Part shown: positions 52,707 through 63,181 of the stretch, one piece after another | How positions within the stretch are numbered: position 1 is the stretch's first letter | Layout of the letters: each line of letters opens with the position of its first letter | From: Vibrio vulnificus NBRC 15645 = ATCC 27562 | GTDB lineage: Bacteria; Pseudomonadota; Gammaproteobacteria; Enterobacterales; Vibrionaceae | Direction: 5' to 3' | Length of the DNA stretch: 64,000 nucleotides | NCBI RefSeq assembly: GCF_002224265.1 | Contig: NZ_CP012881.1 | Location: 3,038,001-3,102,000, forward strand | Position numbers and translations under genes: made by a program | The notes under the pieces: generated by a model | Told to the model about the DNA's origin: nothing | Seen by the model: only the letters and a program-made list of their open reading frames with translations | Database searches by the model: none

Positions 52707-53327
52707 ATGTTTACAGGCATAGTACAAGGTACGGCAGAGGTTATTATCATTGAGGCAAAAGAGTCATTCCAAACTCATACCATTCGATTATGTGGTGAGA
52801 TGCTTAGTGGCTTGGCCATTGGTGCTTCAGTGGCTCATAATGGATGCTGCTTGACGGTGACAAAGATAGCCGATGAGCTTGTCAGCTTTGACTTAATGCA
52901 AGCAACACTCCAGTTAACCAACTTAGGAGCGCTTCGTGTTGGCGATCGAGTCAACATCGAGAGAGCGGCAAAGTTTGGGGATGAAATTGGTGGTCACTCA
53001 ATGTCGGGCCACATCAGTACTACCGCAACGATCGATCAGATCATTGATACACCAAATAACCGAACCATTTGGTTCAAACTGCCTTACGATGATGCGATGA
53101 AATACATATTGGCGAAGGGCTACATAGGCGTAGATGGATGCTCGTTAACGATTGGGGAAGTCGAAGCAGATCGTTTTAGTGTGCATCTCATTCCGGAGAC
53201 ATTAAATCGAACTCTGTTTGGTCAGCGTAACGTTGGGGAAAGCGTAAATATCGAGTTTGATCCGCAAACCCAAGCGATTGTTGACACTGTTGAACGTGTA
53301 CTTTTGTCAAAAGGTGTCGTTGCTTAA
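52707..53327 (+). CDS. ribE: riboflavin synthase, alpha subunit
   Basis: 206 residues beginning [12 protein letters not shown], with two similar lumazine-binding halves: [16 protein letters not shown] and [13 protein letters not shown] in the first, [32 protein letters not shown] in the second. Converts two molecules of dimethylribityllumazine to riboflavin. Complete; ATG after GAAGG. Confidence 0.95.
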   Translation: MFTGIVQGTAEVIIIEAKESFQTHTIRLCGEMLSGLAIGASVAHNGCCLTVTKIADELVSFDLMQATLQLTNLGALRVGDRVNIERAAKFGDEIGGHSMSGHISTTATIDQIIDTPNNRTIWFKLPYDDAMKYILAKGYIGVDGCSLTIGEVEADRFSVHLIPETLNRTLFGQRNVGESVNIEFDPQTQAIVDTVERVLLSKGVVA

Positions 53328-53354
53328 GCGACACCAATCCACCAGCCCATGTAA

Positions 53355-53558
53355 CTAGAAGACTTGCTCGTCGTCGGCATCGACGATGAGATTAATGGTG
53401 TCGTGCAGTTCATCCACCATCATGTTTAAATGAATGGCATGACAACATGCAGGGCAGTCATCATAAAACTCCTGGTCGCCATTGCTGGCGTCTAGAGTAA
53501 TTCCGATTTTATGGCCGCAGTGTGGGCACGCAAATTTCTTCTCAGTGTAGTTACGCAT
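53355..53558 (-). CDS. CPXCG-motif cysteine-rich protein
   Basis: 67 residues: FACPHCGHKIGI, then DDCPACCHAIHL, two CPxC pairs forming a zinc ribbon, with an acidic C terminus. Matches the small CPXCG family of unknown function, commonly found in gammaproteobacteria. Confidence 0.85.
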   Translation of the reverse strand: MRNYTEKKFACPHCGHKIGITLDASNGDQEFYDDCPACCHAIHLNMMVDELHDTINLIVDADDEQVF

Positions 53559-53791
53559 ACATCTTATTCCTTACGTCTAACCTGTCTAACTTAGGGAGCT
53601 ACGCTTTAGATTTAGTGCTTCCTATACCACGACATACCAAGCTTGGGTGTTCGTTTTCATAGTAGGCAGAGAAGTTGCTATTTGGGCCGAATTAAGTACG
53701 AAACTTGACTATTAACTCAATATTGAAACGCTTTCTTAGAGTTGATAGTGATGTGCGTCGAAAATTGCATGACGCACATCTAAAAATAACG

Positions 53792-54658
53792 TTAGTAGGA
53801 AAGGATTTTGTCGATCGATTTTTGCGCCTGCTCTAAATAGTGGCCGCCAAATTGGTTACAGTGATTGAGAATATGATAAAGATTGTAGATCTCTTTGCGC
53901 TGAGTATAACCGAAAGGAAGTGGTGCAATATCTTCGTAGCCACAATAAAACTCAGCGCTAAATCCACCAAAAAGTTCCGTCATCGCAATGTCACATTCTC
54001 GATCTCCCCAGTAACAGGCTGGGTCATAACAAATAGGTCCAAAGGCAGATAAAGCCACATTACCATGCCACAAATCGCCGTGAATGAGAGAGGGGCGGGG
54101 ATTGTGGTTAAGTAACTGCCGAGCAACAACTTCAACAATCTCATCAATCGCTCCGAATGTGACCCCTTTTTCTTTCAGAAGTTGCAATTGCCAGCCTATT
54201 CGTTGCTCTGAGAAAAAGGTAGACCACTTCTTATGCCACGCATTGGGTTGCAAAGTCGCACCTAAGTAGTTGTCTTGATCACAGCCATACTCTTTCTGTT
54301 CGCCCCAAAGATGAAGATAAGCTAATTGTTGGCCAAATTTATAGCTGTTTTCGGGGTCTTCAAGGGGCTTTGTAGGGAGGAAATTAAGGATGATAAATGC
54401 GTTGGATTTCGTATTACCAATCAAAACCAACTCTGGTAGGGTGACGCTGTCGGTTTGGCGAAGCAAACGAAGGTTTTCCGCTTCAACCTGGAACTTACTT
54501 AAAAAATCTTTTGAGTTGATCTTAACGAAATAGCGCTGCTCACCATCGCTGATCATATAGCATTCGTTGATGTCGCCACCAGACAAATGCACTTTTTCAA
54601 CGATATCGTAGGAAAACATTAAGGTTTCAGAAAGCTGTTGAGAAATGGCCTGCCACAT
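53792..54658 (-). CDS. fructosamine kinase family protein
   Basis: 288 residues from MWQAISQQLSETLMF after GAGGACGACT. HLSGGDINECYMI, YFVKINSKDFLSKFQVEAENLRLL, SLIHGDLWHGNVA (catalytic loop) and CYDPACYWGDRECDIAM (metal-binding D-P) are the YniA/fructosamine-3-kinase pattern. Phosphorylates ketosamines of glycated proteins so that they decay, or small-molecule analogues. Complete. Confidence 0.92.
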   Translation of the reverse strand: MWQAISQQLSETLMFSYDIVEKVHLSGGDINECYMISDGEQRYFVKINSKDFLSKFQVEAENLRLLRQTDSVTLPELVLIGNTKSNAFIILNFLPTKPLEDPENSYKFGQQLAYLHLWGEQKEYGCDQDNYLGATLQPNAWHKKWSTFFSEQRIGWQLQLLKEKGVTFGAIDEIVEVVARQLLNHNPRPSLIHGDLWHGNVALSAFGPICYDPACYWGDRECDIAMTELFGGFSAEFYCGYEDIAPLPFGYTQRKEIYNLYHILNHCNQFGGHYLEQAQKSIDKILSY

Positions 54659-54885
54659 AGTCGTCCTCTCTTTTTGATCACCGCACATCTAATAGTTTAA
54701 TTCATAACTCAATTTCGGATTTGGTTAACTGACAAACTTTTCAAACATTGTGATTATTTTGATTCGCGAATTAACACAACTGTGAATCGAGTCGCTTAGT
54801 CATTGCTAATTTAGTGGCTTCGGCACTAGAGCATTTATTATTCGACAAGTATCATTCAGTTTTTGATGTTGGTTCCAATAGTGGT

Positions 54886-55851
54886 ATGAAAATCCTAATC
54901 TGTGACGATTCGGCAGTAGCCAGAAAGTCAATCAGTCGCTCCATTGTATGCGACAGAGCGATTCATCTAATCGAAGCTCGAGATGGCTACGAAGCTTTGC
55001 AGATCATGATGGAACAAAATATCGATCTTTTGTTTCTTGATCTCACGATGCCAATCATGGATGGGTTCGAGTTACTCGCTTCGCTCCCTGTCAGCCAACA
55101 TCACACTGATGTCATTGTCATTTCGGGAGATGTTCAAGCCGAAGCGAAACAACGCTGCCTTGAGTTAGGTGCGTTCGCGTTTGTATCTAAACCGTTTTCC
55201 AAAAGAGAAATAGAACCGTTCTTTAGCCAATTTGGCTTGCAATACGCCGACCCACATTCAAAACCAGAACTTTCCGCCGATCCTAAACTCACCTCATTTT
55301 CGAAATTTAAAGAGATCACCAACATTGCACTTGGCAAAGGGGCCGCCATTATGGCTGATCACCTTAACGAGTTTATTCAACTGCCTGTGCCGAATGTTGG
55401 CCCGCTGACCTACGGTGAACTTTACATGACCATGGTGGACGTGATTAAACGAGAAGGTGCCGTCGCGGTTTCACAGCGTTTTGTCGGTGGTGGTATCCAT
55501 GGCGAGGCACTAGTTTGTTTATGGGGACGCGATATTGATGTGATTGGCCAAAAGTTGGGTTATCACCAAGACTTTACCACTCACAATGAGATCATCCTTA
55601 ACGTCTCTAACTTACTCGTGTCGTCTTTTTTGACCTCACTTGGTAGCCAACTCGACAAGCAATTTTCGTTACGACAGCCGGCCATTATCGATAGTTTTTC
55701 AGCCATAGGAGGCAGCGACAAAGAGTCTCAAGAGCTTTTTACGGTCGAATACACCTATTTTGCTGAATCACTGGATTTCGAATGTGAAGTTTTATTTCTC
55801 ATTGATAAACCTTCCGTTGGTATTATCTACGAAATTATGGAGTCACTATGA
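54886..55851 (+). CDS. response regulator with CheX-like phosphatase domain
   Basis: 321 residues from MKILICDDSAVARKS. Receiver domain residues 1-120 with the acidic pair DD, phospho-acceptor LFLDLTMPIMDG, threonine/serine VISGD and lysine VSKPF. Residues about 145-320 resemble CheC/CheX (GEALVCLWGRDIDVIGQKLG, HNEIILNVSNLLVSSFLTSLG). The ATGA overlap with the next gene couples it to a diguanylate cyclase, so phosphorylation state likely feeds c-di-GMP signalling (inference). Confidence 0.85.
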   Translation: MKILICDDSAVARKSISRSIVCDRAIHLIEARDGYEALQIMMEQNIDLLFLDLTMPIMDGFELLASLPVSQHHTDVIVISGDVQAEAKQRCLELGAFAFVSKPFSKREIEPFFSQFGLQYADPHSKPELSADPKLTSFSKFKEITNIALGKGAAIMADHLNEFIQLPVPNVGPLTYGELYMTMVDVIKREGAVAVSQRFVGGGIHGEALVCLWGRDIDVIGQKLGYHQDFTTHNEIILNVSNLLVSSFLTSLGSQLDKQFSLRQPAIIDSFSAIGGSDKESQELFTVEYTYFAESLDFECEVLFLIDKPSVGIIYEIMESL

Positions 55852-56810
55852 ACTCTGATCTGACGTTAAATATCGCCGATTTTCACTGGGTGACGCAGAT
55901 ACTCGATACTATGGACTCTGGGCTGGTGGTGATTGACCGCTCTTACAACGTCTGTGTTTGGAACAGTTTTATGCAATCCTATAGTGGCGTTATGTCTCAG
56001 ACAATCTTGGGTAAAAATCTCTTTGAGTTTTTTTCTGATTTACCGCGCACTTGGTTAGAAACTAAGGTTAATACCGCCGCAATATTGGAAACTCGCTCTT
56101 TCTCGAGTTGGGAAAACCGCCCTTATCTTTTCAAGTTTCATAACTTTTCACCTGTTTCCAATGGCAGTACCTACATGTATCAGGATATTGTCATTACACC
56201 ATTGCGCTCACTGTGTGGTGACGTTAGTCATGTCGCCATTCAAATCAATGATGTCTCTGAAATTGCACGCAGTAAAACGCATTTGAAAGAAACCAATCAC
56301 CATTTATCTGAAATCAGCCGTCGCGATGGCTTAACGGGGCTGTTTAACCGCGCCTTTTGGGAGCAATCGCTTAAAGAAGAGTTTTCTCGGATGCAGTTCT
56401 TGGACACGCCGAGTTCTTTGGTCATTTTTGATATTGACCACTTTAAAAAAGTCAACGACACCTATGGGCATCACGCCGGTGATGAGGTAATACGTAGGAC
56501 CGCGTCTTTACTGAAGAAAACCGCGAGAAACAGTGACCTGTGTGGTCGATTTGGTGGCGAAGAGTTTACGGTTTTGCTGCCTCATACCAGCGCAGATCAG
56601 GCGCGTTATTTTTCAGAGCGGTTACGAAAACGTATTGAACAAGAAATTGTTTGCGTGGAAAAATTTGCGATTAATTACACCATCAGTTTGGGTGTCTGTG
56701 AATTTGATGCAAAATTCACCTCTCATACGGAGTGGCTAAAAGCAGCAGACAGTGCGTTATATCACTCAAAAGAAGGCGGCAGGAACCAAACGACCGTTCA
56801 TGAAGAGTGA
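55848..56810 (+). CDS. PAS-GGDEF diguanylate cyclase
   Basis: 320 residues. PAS domain at residues 15-130 (SGLVVIDRSYNVCVWNSFMQSYSG), then GGDEF from RRDGLTGLFNRAFWEQ with FDIDHFKKVNDTYGHHAGDEV and the active site FGGEEF. RNSD five residues before the active site is an intact inhibitory I-site, so feedback-inhibited c-di-GMP synthesis is expected. Cytosolic. Overlaps the receiver-CheX gene by four bases. Confidence 0.93.
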   Translation: MNSDLTLNIADFHWVTQILDTMDSGLVVIDRSYNVCVWNSFMQSYSGVMSQTILGKNLFEFFSDLPRTWLETKVNTAAILETRSFSSWENRPYLFKFHNFSPVSNGSTYMYQDIVITPLRSLCGDVSHVAIQINDVSEIARSKTHLKETNHHLSEISRRDGLTGLFNRAFWEQSLKEEFSRMQFLDTPSSLVIFDIDHFKKVNDTYGHHAGDEVIRRTASLLKKTARNSDLCGRFGGEEFTVLLPHTSADQARYFSERLRKRIEQEIVCVEKFAINYTISLGVCEFDAKFTSHTEWLKAADSALYHSKEGGRNQTTVHEE

Positions 56811-56967
56811 TCTTTGTTCGCTTTTGGTGCAAAGTCCGCCATATAGTCAAATTCTGGCAATTATAATTGATTAAATGGATGAAATTTTCTCGACATGGCT
56901 TAGTATTAACAGAGAGAAAAAAGATGTAAGCTTACACAGTAAGTAAGCATTCAGACGGAGAAAAAGA

Positions 56968-57312
56968 GTGGTTGTTGAAACCGATGGATACTTAGCTCTT
57001 ATTGAGCACCTTGCCTTAAATCTTGATGTATTCGCGTCTGACGTTGGCGATACGGGCACAGAAACCATTGAAGATGTGGTGACAGACATGATCGCCTCAA
57101 ACATCATGGCGATTTTTGAACAGAACCCAGAGCTGCATTCTAGCGTTCGCTTCAAACTGTTAAAAGAAGCGGATTCAGTAGCGGAAGATCTAGGAGAAGT
57201 TCTGGCTGGGGTATGGCTCAAAAAAGCCACCAATGAACAGATTAATTTTTTAGATGAGTATATTGCTTTAGTAAAAAATCTGTTCGATACCGCTGTAGCA
57301 AAATACGACTAA
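56968..57312 (+). CDS. DUF3802 family protein
   Basis: 114 residues from GTG after ACGGAG. VVETDGYLALIEHLALNLDVFASD...EDVVTDMIASNIMAIFEQNPELHSSVRFKLLKEAD is the DUF3802 pattern common in Vibrionaceae and relatives. Acidic, helical, function unknown. Single gene ahead of a terminator. Confidence 0.85.
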   Translation: MVVETDGYLALIEHLALNLDVFASDVGDTGTETIEDVVTDMIASNIMAIFEQNPELHSSVRFKLLKEADSVAEDLGEVLAGVWLKKATNEQINFLDEYIALVKNLFDTAVAKYD

Positions 57313-57352
57313 GCCGCAATATTCGCTGATTTGTTTTTAGTCCGCAGTATTC

Positions 57353-57383
57353 ATAAGAAGGGTTACATTGTAACCCTTCTTAT
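57353..57383. terminator. bidirectional terminator
   Basis: ATAAGAAGGGTTA-cattg-TAACCCTTCTTAT, perfect 13-bp stem, between converging genes. It covers the last codons of the NlpC/P60 gene, whose stop codon lies within it. Confidence 0.9.
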
Positions 57384-57830
57384 TTGCCAAAATTTACTCG
57401 CCCAATATGGATTATCGGTTCGCGATATGATGACTCCCTTTGAAGTAGACGCATGCATGAACTGCTGGTGGTTAAGATAGATCCCAACGTGATAATCGGA
57501 TTTCGTTGTTTTGAAGAACAGTAGATCGCCTTGTTGCCTCTCTTCCCAACGTACTGGCTGGGAAGCATTAAACTGTGCCAACGTCGTTCTTGGTAGTGCT
57601 CGTTGATAGGCGTGGAGAAACGCTTGTTGTACAAAAGCAGAGCAATCAATCCCTTCTTTCGTATTCCCACCAAACTGATAGGGCGTGCCATACCATTCGC
57701 CGTAAAAGGTTTTTAACTCTCGGTTTTGTTCCCAAAGTGCTGCTGATGTTTCTGGGGCTTTCGGGCTTTGGCTACAGCCACTCAGCAACGCAAAAATGGA
57801 TATAATAATGAATCGGTTACATTGAGCCAC
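57363..57830 (-). CDS. NlpC/P60-family lipoprotein endopeptidase
   Basis: 155 residues. The lipoprotein signal ends LLSGC (Cys 19). NlpC/P60 domain: GTPYQFGGNTKEGIDCSAFVQQAF with the catalytic cysteine, QGDLLFFKTTKSDYHVGIYL with the histidine, FMHASTSKGV. Expected to cut peptidoglycan stem peptides from the outer-membrane or periplasmic face, like Spr/MepS. Confidence 0.92.
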   Translation of the reverse strand: MAQCNRFIIISIFALLSGCSQSPKAPETSAALWEQNRELKTFYGEWYGTPYQFGGNTKEGIDCSAFVQQAFLHAYQRALPRTTLAQFNASQPVRWEERQQGDLLFFKTTKSDYHVGIYLNHQQFMHASTSKGVIISRTDNPYWASKFWQIRRVTM

Positions 57831-57935
57831 TTGTCATCTCGCTGTCTTATATTTGTCACGTAAGCGTCACAGCCATCTCATAGACTCACCCCCAATCACA
57901 TACTGATTTCTGTGAATGGATTTGCTGGTTTGTCT

Positions 57936-59963
57936 ATGTCTTTCAATAAACGCTACTCTTTGTCGCTGATCCAAATGATCAGTGGTTTGTTCATTACTTT
58001 CCTTCTGTTTGTTATTGCATTGTCGTCATCGAGTTACCGTGGTGTCAATCAAATCGGTGTACAGTTTGATACCTTATCAGAGCAAGCTCTCCCTTTAGCA
58101 CTCAATAACGCCAAACTTACCCAAAATATTTTGGAGCAAATAAAGTTACTCAATTACAGCTCGACACTGAAAAGCGCAACTGAACTAGATGCAACGCGAG
58201 CTAGGATTGTGCAGCTGAATGACACCATCGCTTTGTTGATCGCTCAAGTGACGGAAATGGGTGAACGATTTGAACATGTCGTCACTCAAGATGAAAAAAA
58301 CATCTTGCTTGAGAATGCTAACCGCCTTCAACAACTTAGTGATCGCGTCATTAAGTCTCAAGTGAAGACGATCAGTGAACAAGAGGAGCTTGATAAAAGC
58401 ATCTCCACCTTTCGTTACGGGTTAAGTTCGATTGGCCCTGAAATGACACGTATCAGCTCTTTTCTCGCCATCGATAATCCTGAGTCACAAGATGCCTCTA
58501 ACCGCTTTAGTGCAGGGGCAAGTTCAATGGAAAGTACGTTCTTGATGTTGCTGATGCAACAAGATCTGACGGGTGCAGAGAAAGAATACCAAGAAATGAA
58601 AAATCGCATCGCCGGTATAGAACTAGCGTTTGACGACTTTAAAGATTGGCACCCTGATGTCATGGAGTTTAGCAGTCTGAGTGCGCCCTATAACATCGTG
58701 CTGGATGGCTTCAAACCAAATGGCTTGCTTTCTTTGGTGATGACTAGGGTAGAACGCCAACAAGCCCAGCAGTTCGATATCCAGAAGGCAACCGTGTTGT
58801 CTAATAACACGCTCAGTTTGCTCAATGAGATTTCCGCCTCTTCAATGGCACTCATCGACGATAGTGAACAGATTGTCCACCAAACGATCGAACGACTGAT
58901 TTCACTGCTTGTCATTGGCAGTGCAGTCGTCGCTATCGTCATTGTTGTCGCTGGAATTCGTTTCCGAGCATGGGTCAACAGCGGCTTACGCAATACGCTC
59001 GGTGGTTTGTCCGCTATGGCCGATAACGACTACCGAAATGACATTGTGTCAGCTGGGCCAAGAGAGCTGAAAGAAATCAGCATGAAACTCAATCAAGTGA
59101 TCGCCTCGACACGATCATCGCTGAGTATCGTCACCAACAATTGTGAATCGCTCTATCAAAGTGCAGAAACCAGCCATTACGCAGCTGAACACTCGAGTGT
59201 AAGTTTAGCCAATCAAAACGACTCTCTAGCCACCATTGCGACCACTGTCGCTCAGTTGGAAGCCTCTATCGACAGCATCGCACAAATGACGTCGGCATCA
59301 AGCTATGATGCAAACGAAGCGGCGCAAAGTACAACGCATGGTGTCGATGTGGTCGAAGAGAGTTTAGCGCGATTGGAATCGCTGCGATTGTCGCTCAATG
59401 TCAACGAAGAAGCGATGAGTGAGCTTGATCAGCGGGTGGATGCGATACGCGAGATGGTCGACATGATCAGTGGCATTGCAGCCAATACCAATCTGCTTGC
59501 TCTGAATGCGGCGATTGAAGCTGCGAGAGCGGGCGAGCAGGGCAGAGGCTTTGCCGTTGTGGCTGATGAAGTGCGAAAACTTGCCTCCGATACTTCAAAG
59601 CAAACCAGTAATATTAGCGAAATGATCAATGAACTGACTTTAGCGGCGGATAAGAGTCGCCATGCGGTTGAAGATTCGCGTAAAGGGATGTCACAAGCGC
59701 TGCTTTCAAGCGGAGAGGTTCGCTGCGCGTTCTCAGATATTGAACGGGTAGTACAACAGATCCGAGCAAGAGTTGAACAAATTACCCATGCCACTCAAGA
59801 GCAGCAGAGAGCAACCGTCGATGTGACTCGTGCAATTGCCCATATCTCTGACCAAGGTGAGCAAACCCGTGCGCAGCTGGAGGCGATGGTGGAGAGTTCA
59901 CAACAAGTATCGAACATCGCTGCCAAACAACAAGAGATGCTGCACAGCTACCAACTTACGTGA
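57936..59963 (+). CDS. methyl-accepting chemotaxis protein
   Basis: 675 residues from [13 protein letters not shown] (GTG at 57912 is an alternative). First membrane helix at residues 13-34, a long helical periplasmic sensor to about 315, second helix [24 protein letters not shown], then the signalling domain with the hairpin tip [40 protein letters not shown]. The N-terminal helical region is large, like helical bimodular sensors. No C-terminal CheR-binding pentapeptide. Confidence 0.94.
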   Translation: MSFNKRYSLSLIQMISGLFITFLLFVIALSSSSYRGVNQIGVQFDTLSEQALPLALNNAKLTQNILEQIKLLNYSSTLKSATELDATRARIVQLNDTIALLIAQVTEMGERFEHVVTQDEKNILLENANRLQQLSDRVIKSQVKTISEQEELDKSISTFRYGLSSIGPEMTRISSFLAIDNPESQDASNRFSAGASSMESTFLMLLMQQDLTGAEKEYQEMKNRIAGIELAFDDFKDWHPDVMEFSSLSAPYNIVLDGFKPNGLLSLVMTRVERQQAQQFDIQKATVLSNNTLSLLNEISASSMALIDDSEQIVHQTIERLISLLVIGSAVVAIVIVVAGIRFRAWVNSGLRNTLGGLSAMADNDYRNDIVSAGPRELKEISMKLNQVIASTRSSLSIVTNNCESLYQSAETSHYAAEHSSVSLANQNDSLATIATTVAQLEASIDSIAQMTSASSYDANEAAQSTTHGVDVVEESLARLESLRLSLNVNEEAMSELDQRVDAIREMVDMISGIAANTNLLALNAAIEAARAGEQGRGFAVVADEVRKLASDTSKQTSNISEMINELTLAADKSRHAVEDSRKGMSQALLSSGEVRCAFSDIERVVQQIRARVEQITHATQEQQRATVDVTRAIAHISDQGEQTRAQLEAMVESSQQVSNIAAKQQEMLHSYQLT

Positions 59964-59989
59964 CGTGCCACCGCTCTTCTCTAGTGGAT

Positions 59990-60796
59990 TCAGAAGTGGT
60001 TTCTAAACGGCTGGGTGAGCATCTTATCCAGCCGTTGTTCATTAGGATTGCGAATCTCTGGAATGCCAATAACAACACCTTCATGACCCGCTTTAGGTTG
60101 TGCGCGATAGGTGCGAAAACAACGGTCCCATACCGATAGAAAAAAACCGAAATTGGAGTGGGTCTCTTTCACCTCCGTCGAGTGATGCACTCGGTGCATA
60201 TCTGGTGTCACAATCCACTTTCTTAACCAATGATCTAGGGTTAAAGGCAACTTGGCGTTACTGTGATTAAACATCGCGCTTACGTTGAGGATGATTTCAA
60301 ACACCACCACCGCGAGAGGCGATACACCAAGTAAGCTGACAAACGTTATTTTGATCAGCATGGAGAGCAAAATCTCTATTGGATGAAAACGAGTTCCTGT
60401 GGTGACATCAATATCCAAATCAGCGTGATGCATTCGATGTAATCGCCACAGCGGTTTTACGCGATGAAACAACAAATGCTGACAATAGATAATGAGATCC
60501 AACAGCAGCACCGACAATAGGATATTGACGATGTCATTCAAACCGAGCAGATGGAAAAGACCAAATTGATGCTGCTGGGCCAAGATTGCCGCTTGGAATG
60601 CGACGATTGGAAGCAACAACGCAACTAAAACACTATTAAGCAGCACAAGCGAGAGATTGTTCAGCCAGCGAAACGAGCGTGAAACTGTCCATGGTTTACG
60701 TGGCAGTTTATTCTCCCACAATAAGCACAGCAGCAAGGTTCCAATAAAAAATCCCATGCGGATAAGAGACGGATCGGTCATGGCGGTTTGGTTCAT
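59990..60796 (-). CDS. sterol desaturase/fatty acid hydroxylase family protein
   Basis: 268 residues, about four to five membrane helices. Histidine clusters HLLFHRVKPLWRLHRMHHAD, FNHSN and MHRVHHSTEVKETHSNFG form the di-iron site of the family. Likely an integral-membrane hydroxylase acting on a lipid; substrate unknown. Confidence 0.88.
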   Translation of the reverse strand: MNQTAMTDPSLIRMGFFIGTLLLCLLWENKLPRKPWTVSRSFRWLNNLSLVLLNSVLVALLLPIVAFQAAILAQQHQFGLFHLLGLNDIVNILLSVLLLDLIIYCQHLLFHRVKPLWRLHRMHHADLDIDVTTGTRFHPIEILLSMLIKITFVSLLGVSPLAVVVFEIILNVSAMFNHSNAKLPLTLDHWLRKWIVTPDMHRVHHSTEVKETHSNFGFFLSVWDRCFRTYRAQPKAGHEGVVIGIPEIRNPNEQRLDKMLTQPFRNHF

Positions 60797-60913
60797 GGAA
60801 TTTCCCTACCTGGTTATTGATTCGGGTGACGGAGACGGTAAGTCAGTGAGAGCTTGTCGTATAAGAGAACTGCCGATAAAATCGTGCACCCATTTTTATA
60901 CTTGATACTCTTC

Positions 60914-61669
60914 ATGCGCATTCACGCTTTTCATCGGTTATATCAATACCGTCAGTCAATCTCAACAAAACCTTTTCACGCTCGTGGCTGCAATATCAAG
61001 CGGTGTGTCTATTGCCAAGTGGTTGAAACGCATTGCCTGTGCGAGTTCCAACCCGATATAGAGACCGATGTAGCCTGCATGTTGATTGTGTCGGACAACG
61101 AAGTGTTTAAACCGAGTAATACTGGACGTCTGATTGCTGACACGGTAAAAGAAACCTATGTCTATCAATGGAATCGAACCGAGCCAGATCCCCAAATGCT
61201 GGCACTTCTTAATGATGCCAATTATCGACCAGTGATTGTCTTTCCCGCAGACTATGTCGATGATGCTTCACGCCTGATTGACATTGCCAAAGTCAGTCAG
61301 CAAACCCCAGCGAATGGTGGCAAAGCGAAATGGCTGTTTGTGTTTCTCGATGGCAGTTGGCGTGAAGCGAGAAAAATCTTCCGACGTTCTGAATTTTTAC
61401 AGTCTCTCCCTGTACTGTCTGTTTCCCCAGAGCATGTCTCGGAATACCTCATGCGCCGCTCAGAGAATGAACAGCATTTGTCGACAGTGGAAGTGGCATC
61501 CTTGGTCTTGCAGCAAGCTGGGCAGCAAGAGGCTGCAGATTGCCTACAAGCGTGGTTTCAAACGTTTAGAGAAAGTTATCTGCTCAGCAAAAGTCGTGGA
61601 AAAGGTGATGTCTCTCGCCCGGCCTTGCAACATTTCATCACCCATTACAAAAGCGAGAGTTCACTCTAA
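60914..61669 (+). CDS. DTW-domain tRNA-uridine aminocarboxypropyltransferase
   Basis: 251 residues from MRIHAFHRLYQ (frames further upstream lack a start signal). GCNIKRCVYCQVVETHCLCEF is the zinc-binding start, LIVSDNEVFKPSNTGRL and FVFLDGSWREARKIFRRSEFL the DTW-type core with D-G-S-W, and STVEVASLVL follows. The Escherichia coli TapT (YfiP) homologue places acp3U in tRNA variable loops using SAM. Confidence 0.9.
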   Translation: MRIHAFHRLYQYRQSISTKPFHARGCNIKRCVYCQVVETHCLCEFQPDIETDVACMLIVSDNEVFKPSNTGRLIADTVKETYVYQWNRTEPDPQMLALLNDANYRPVIVFPADYVDDASRLIDIAKVSQQTPANGGKAKWLFVFLDGSWREARKIFRRSEFLQSLPVLSVSPEHVSEYLMRRSENEQHLSTVEVASLVLQQAGQQEAADCLQAWFQTFRESYLLSKSRGKGDVSRPALQHFITHYKSESSL

Positions 61670-61844
61670 GCTTTGCTATTTGATTGCTGGCAACTTGCGC
61701 AAACAGACGTCATGAGCGGATAAATCTCGTCTATGTCACGGTTTGCAGGCGTAGAGATATGGATAATGGCGCAAGTTTTCATAATTTATGCTTATTTTAG
61801 GGGCTCATTTTTGGCTCCATGCAGCAATTTCAGGAGAGAAATTC

Positions 61845-62756
61845 ATGTATTACGGCTTTGATGTTGGTGGCACTAAAATCGAATTTGGTGCGTTTAACGA
61901 AAAACTAGAGCGCGTGGCAACAGAACGTGTACCGACACCAACCAACGATTATCCGTTATTGTTAGAAACCATCGCAGGTCTTGTCGCAAAATACGACCAA
62001 GAGTTTGCTTGTGAAGGCAAAATTGGCCTTGGTTTACCAGGCATGGAAGATGCTGACGATGCAACGGTACTGACGGTTAACGTACCTGCGGCAAAAGGCA
62101 AGCCGTTACGTGCGGATCTGGAAGCCAAAATTGGTCGTAGCGTAAAAATTGAAAACGATGCGAACTGTTTTGCACTCTCTGAAGCATGGGATGAAGAATT
62201 GCAAGACGCACCATCAGTGATGGGGTTGATCTTAGGTACGGGCTTTGGTGGCGGTTTGATCTACGAAGGCAAAGTCTTCTCAGGTCGCAATAACGTTGCT
62301 GGTGAGCTTGGTCACATGCGCTTGCCATTGGATGCATGGTTCCATTTAGGCGACAACGCGCCGCTGCTAGGTTGTGGCTGTGGTAAAAAAGGCTGTCTAG
62401 ACAGCTATCTTTCTGGCCGTGGTTTTGAACTGCTTTACGCCCATTACTACGGTGAAGAGAAGAAAGCCATCGACATCATCAAGGCCAACGCAGCAGGCGA
62501 TGAGAAAGCCGCAGAGCATGTCGAGCGTTTTATGGAACTTCTTGCGATCTGTTTTGGTAACATCTTCACCGCGAATGACCCACACGTTGTTGCTCTCGGT
62601 GGTGGCTTGTCGAACTTTGAACTGATTTATGAAGAGATGCCAAAGCGTGTGCCTAAGTATCTGCTTTCTGTCGCTAAGTGTCCGAAGATCATCAAAGCAA
62701 AACACGGCGATTCAGGCGGTGTACGTGGTGCAGCATTCTTGAACATCAAAGGCTAA
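61845..62756 (+). CDS. nagK: N-acetylglucosamine kinase
   Basis: 303 residues from [17 protein letters not shown] after CAGGAGAG. ROK family: ATP loop DVGGTK, catalytic [42 protein letters not shown] and the zinc finger [18 protein letters not shown]. Phosphorylates GlcNAc, feeding chitin-derived sugar or recycled wall sugar into amino-sugar metabolism. Followed by a strong terminator. Confidence 0.95.
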   Translation: MYYGFDVGGTKIEFGAFNEKLERVATERVPTPTNDYPLLLETIAGLVAKYDQEFACEGKIGLGLPGMEDADDATVLTVNVPAAKGKPLRADLEAKIGRSVKIENDANCFALSEAWDEELQDAPSVMGLILGTGFGGGLIYEGKVFSGRNNVAGELGHMRLPLDAWFHLGDNAPLLGCGCGKKGCLDSYLSGRGFELLYAHYYGEEKKAIDIIKANAAGDEKAAEHVERFMELLAICFGNIFTANDPHVVALGGGLSNFELIYEEMPKRVPKYLLSVAKCPKIIKAKHGDSGGVRGAAFLNIKG

Positions 62757-62779
62757 TTTGCGGCAAAACCCATTGATGA

Positions 62780-62812
62780 AAAAGGCTTGCAATCATGCAA
62801 GCCTTTTCTTTT
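62780..62812 (+). terminator. nagK terminator
   Basis: AAAAGGCTTGC-aatcat-GCAAGCCTTTTCTTTT, 24 bases after the nagK stop. Confidence 0.92.
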
Positions 62813-62851
62813 AGACCCATTCCATCACGGGCAATCCGAAGCTGAAGCGAA

Positions 62852-63118
62852 TTACTTATTCTTCTTACCGACGCCTAGGTTTTCTTTCTGTTTCATCGTG
62901 ATCACGCCAAAGCCAAGCTTTTTAAAGTGATTATCGCGGTAGTTGCGCACGGCTTTTGTATCAGAAATCGCTTCAATTTGCTGTTCCATTTTCAGATAGT
63001 CGCGAATATCAATTCCTTCCGCTTCTGCAACCGCTTCATGAATATTACGGTGTTTTTCGTAAGAAAATGGCAAAGTTTTTTCAACACCCTTATAGGTGTA
63101 AATAATGGTACGAATCAT
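62852..63118 (-). CDS. DUF2960 family protein
   Basis: 88 residues from MIRTIIYTYKGVEKTLPFSYEKHRNIHEAVAEAEGIDI, ending KKLGFGVITMKQKENLGVGKKNK: full-length DUF2960, a Vibrionaceae/Shewanella-type small basic protein of unknown function. Start after GAGAG; the frame upstream adds four residues only. Confidence 0.85.
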   Translation of the reverse strand: MIRTIIYTYKGVEKTLPFSYEKHRNIHEAVAEAEGIDIRDYLKMEQQIEAISDTKAVRNYRDNHFKKLGFGVITMKQKENLGVGKKNK

Positions 63119-63181
63119 GAAATCTCTCAAAATAAAAGGCCAGACGCGCTGACCTTGTATCTGTTTCTAACAACAACAGGG

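Noticed and set aside
58185..59794. Minus-strand frames opposite the chemoreceptor
   Set aside because: Shadows of a well-supported plus-strand gene.
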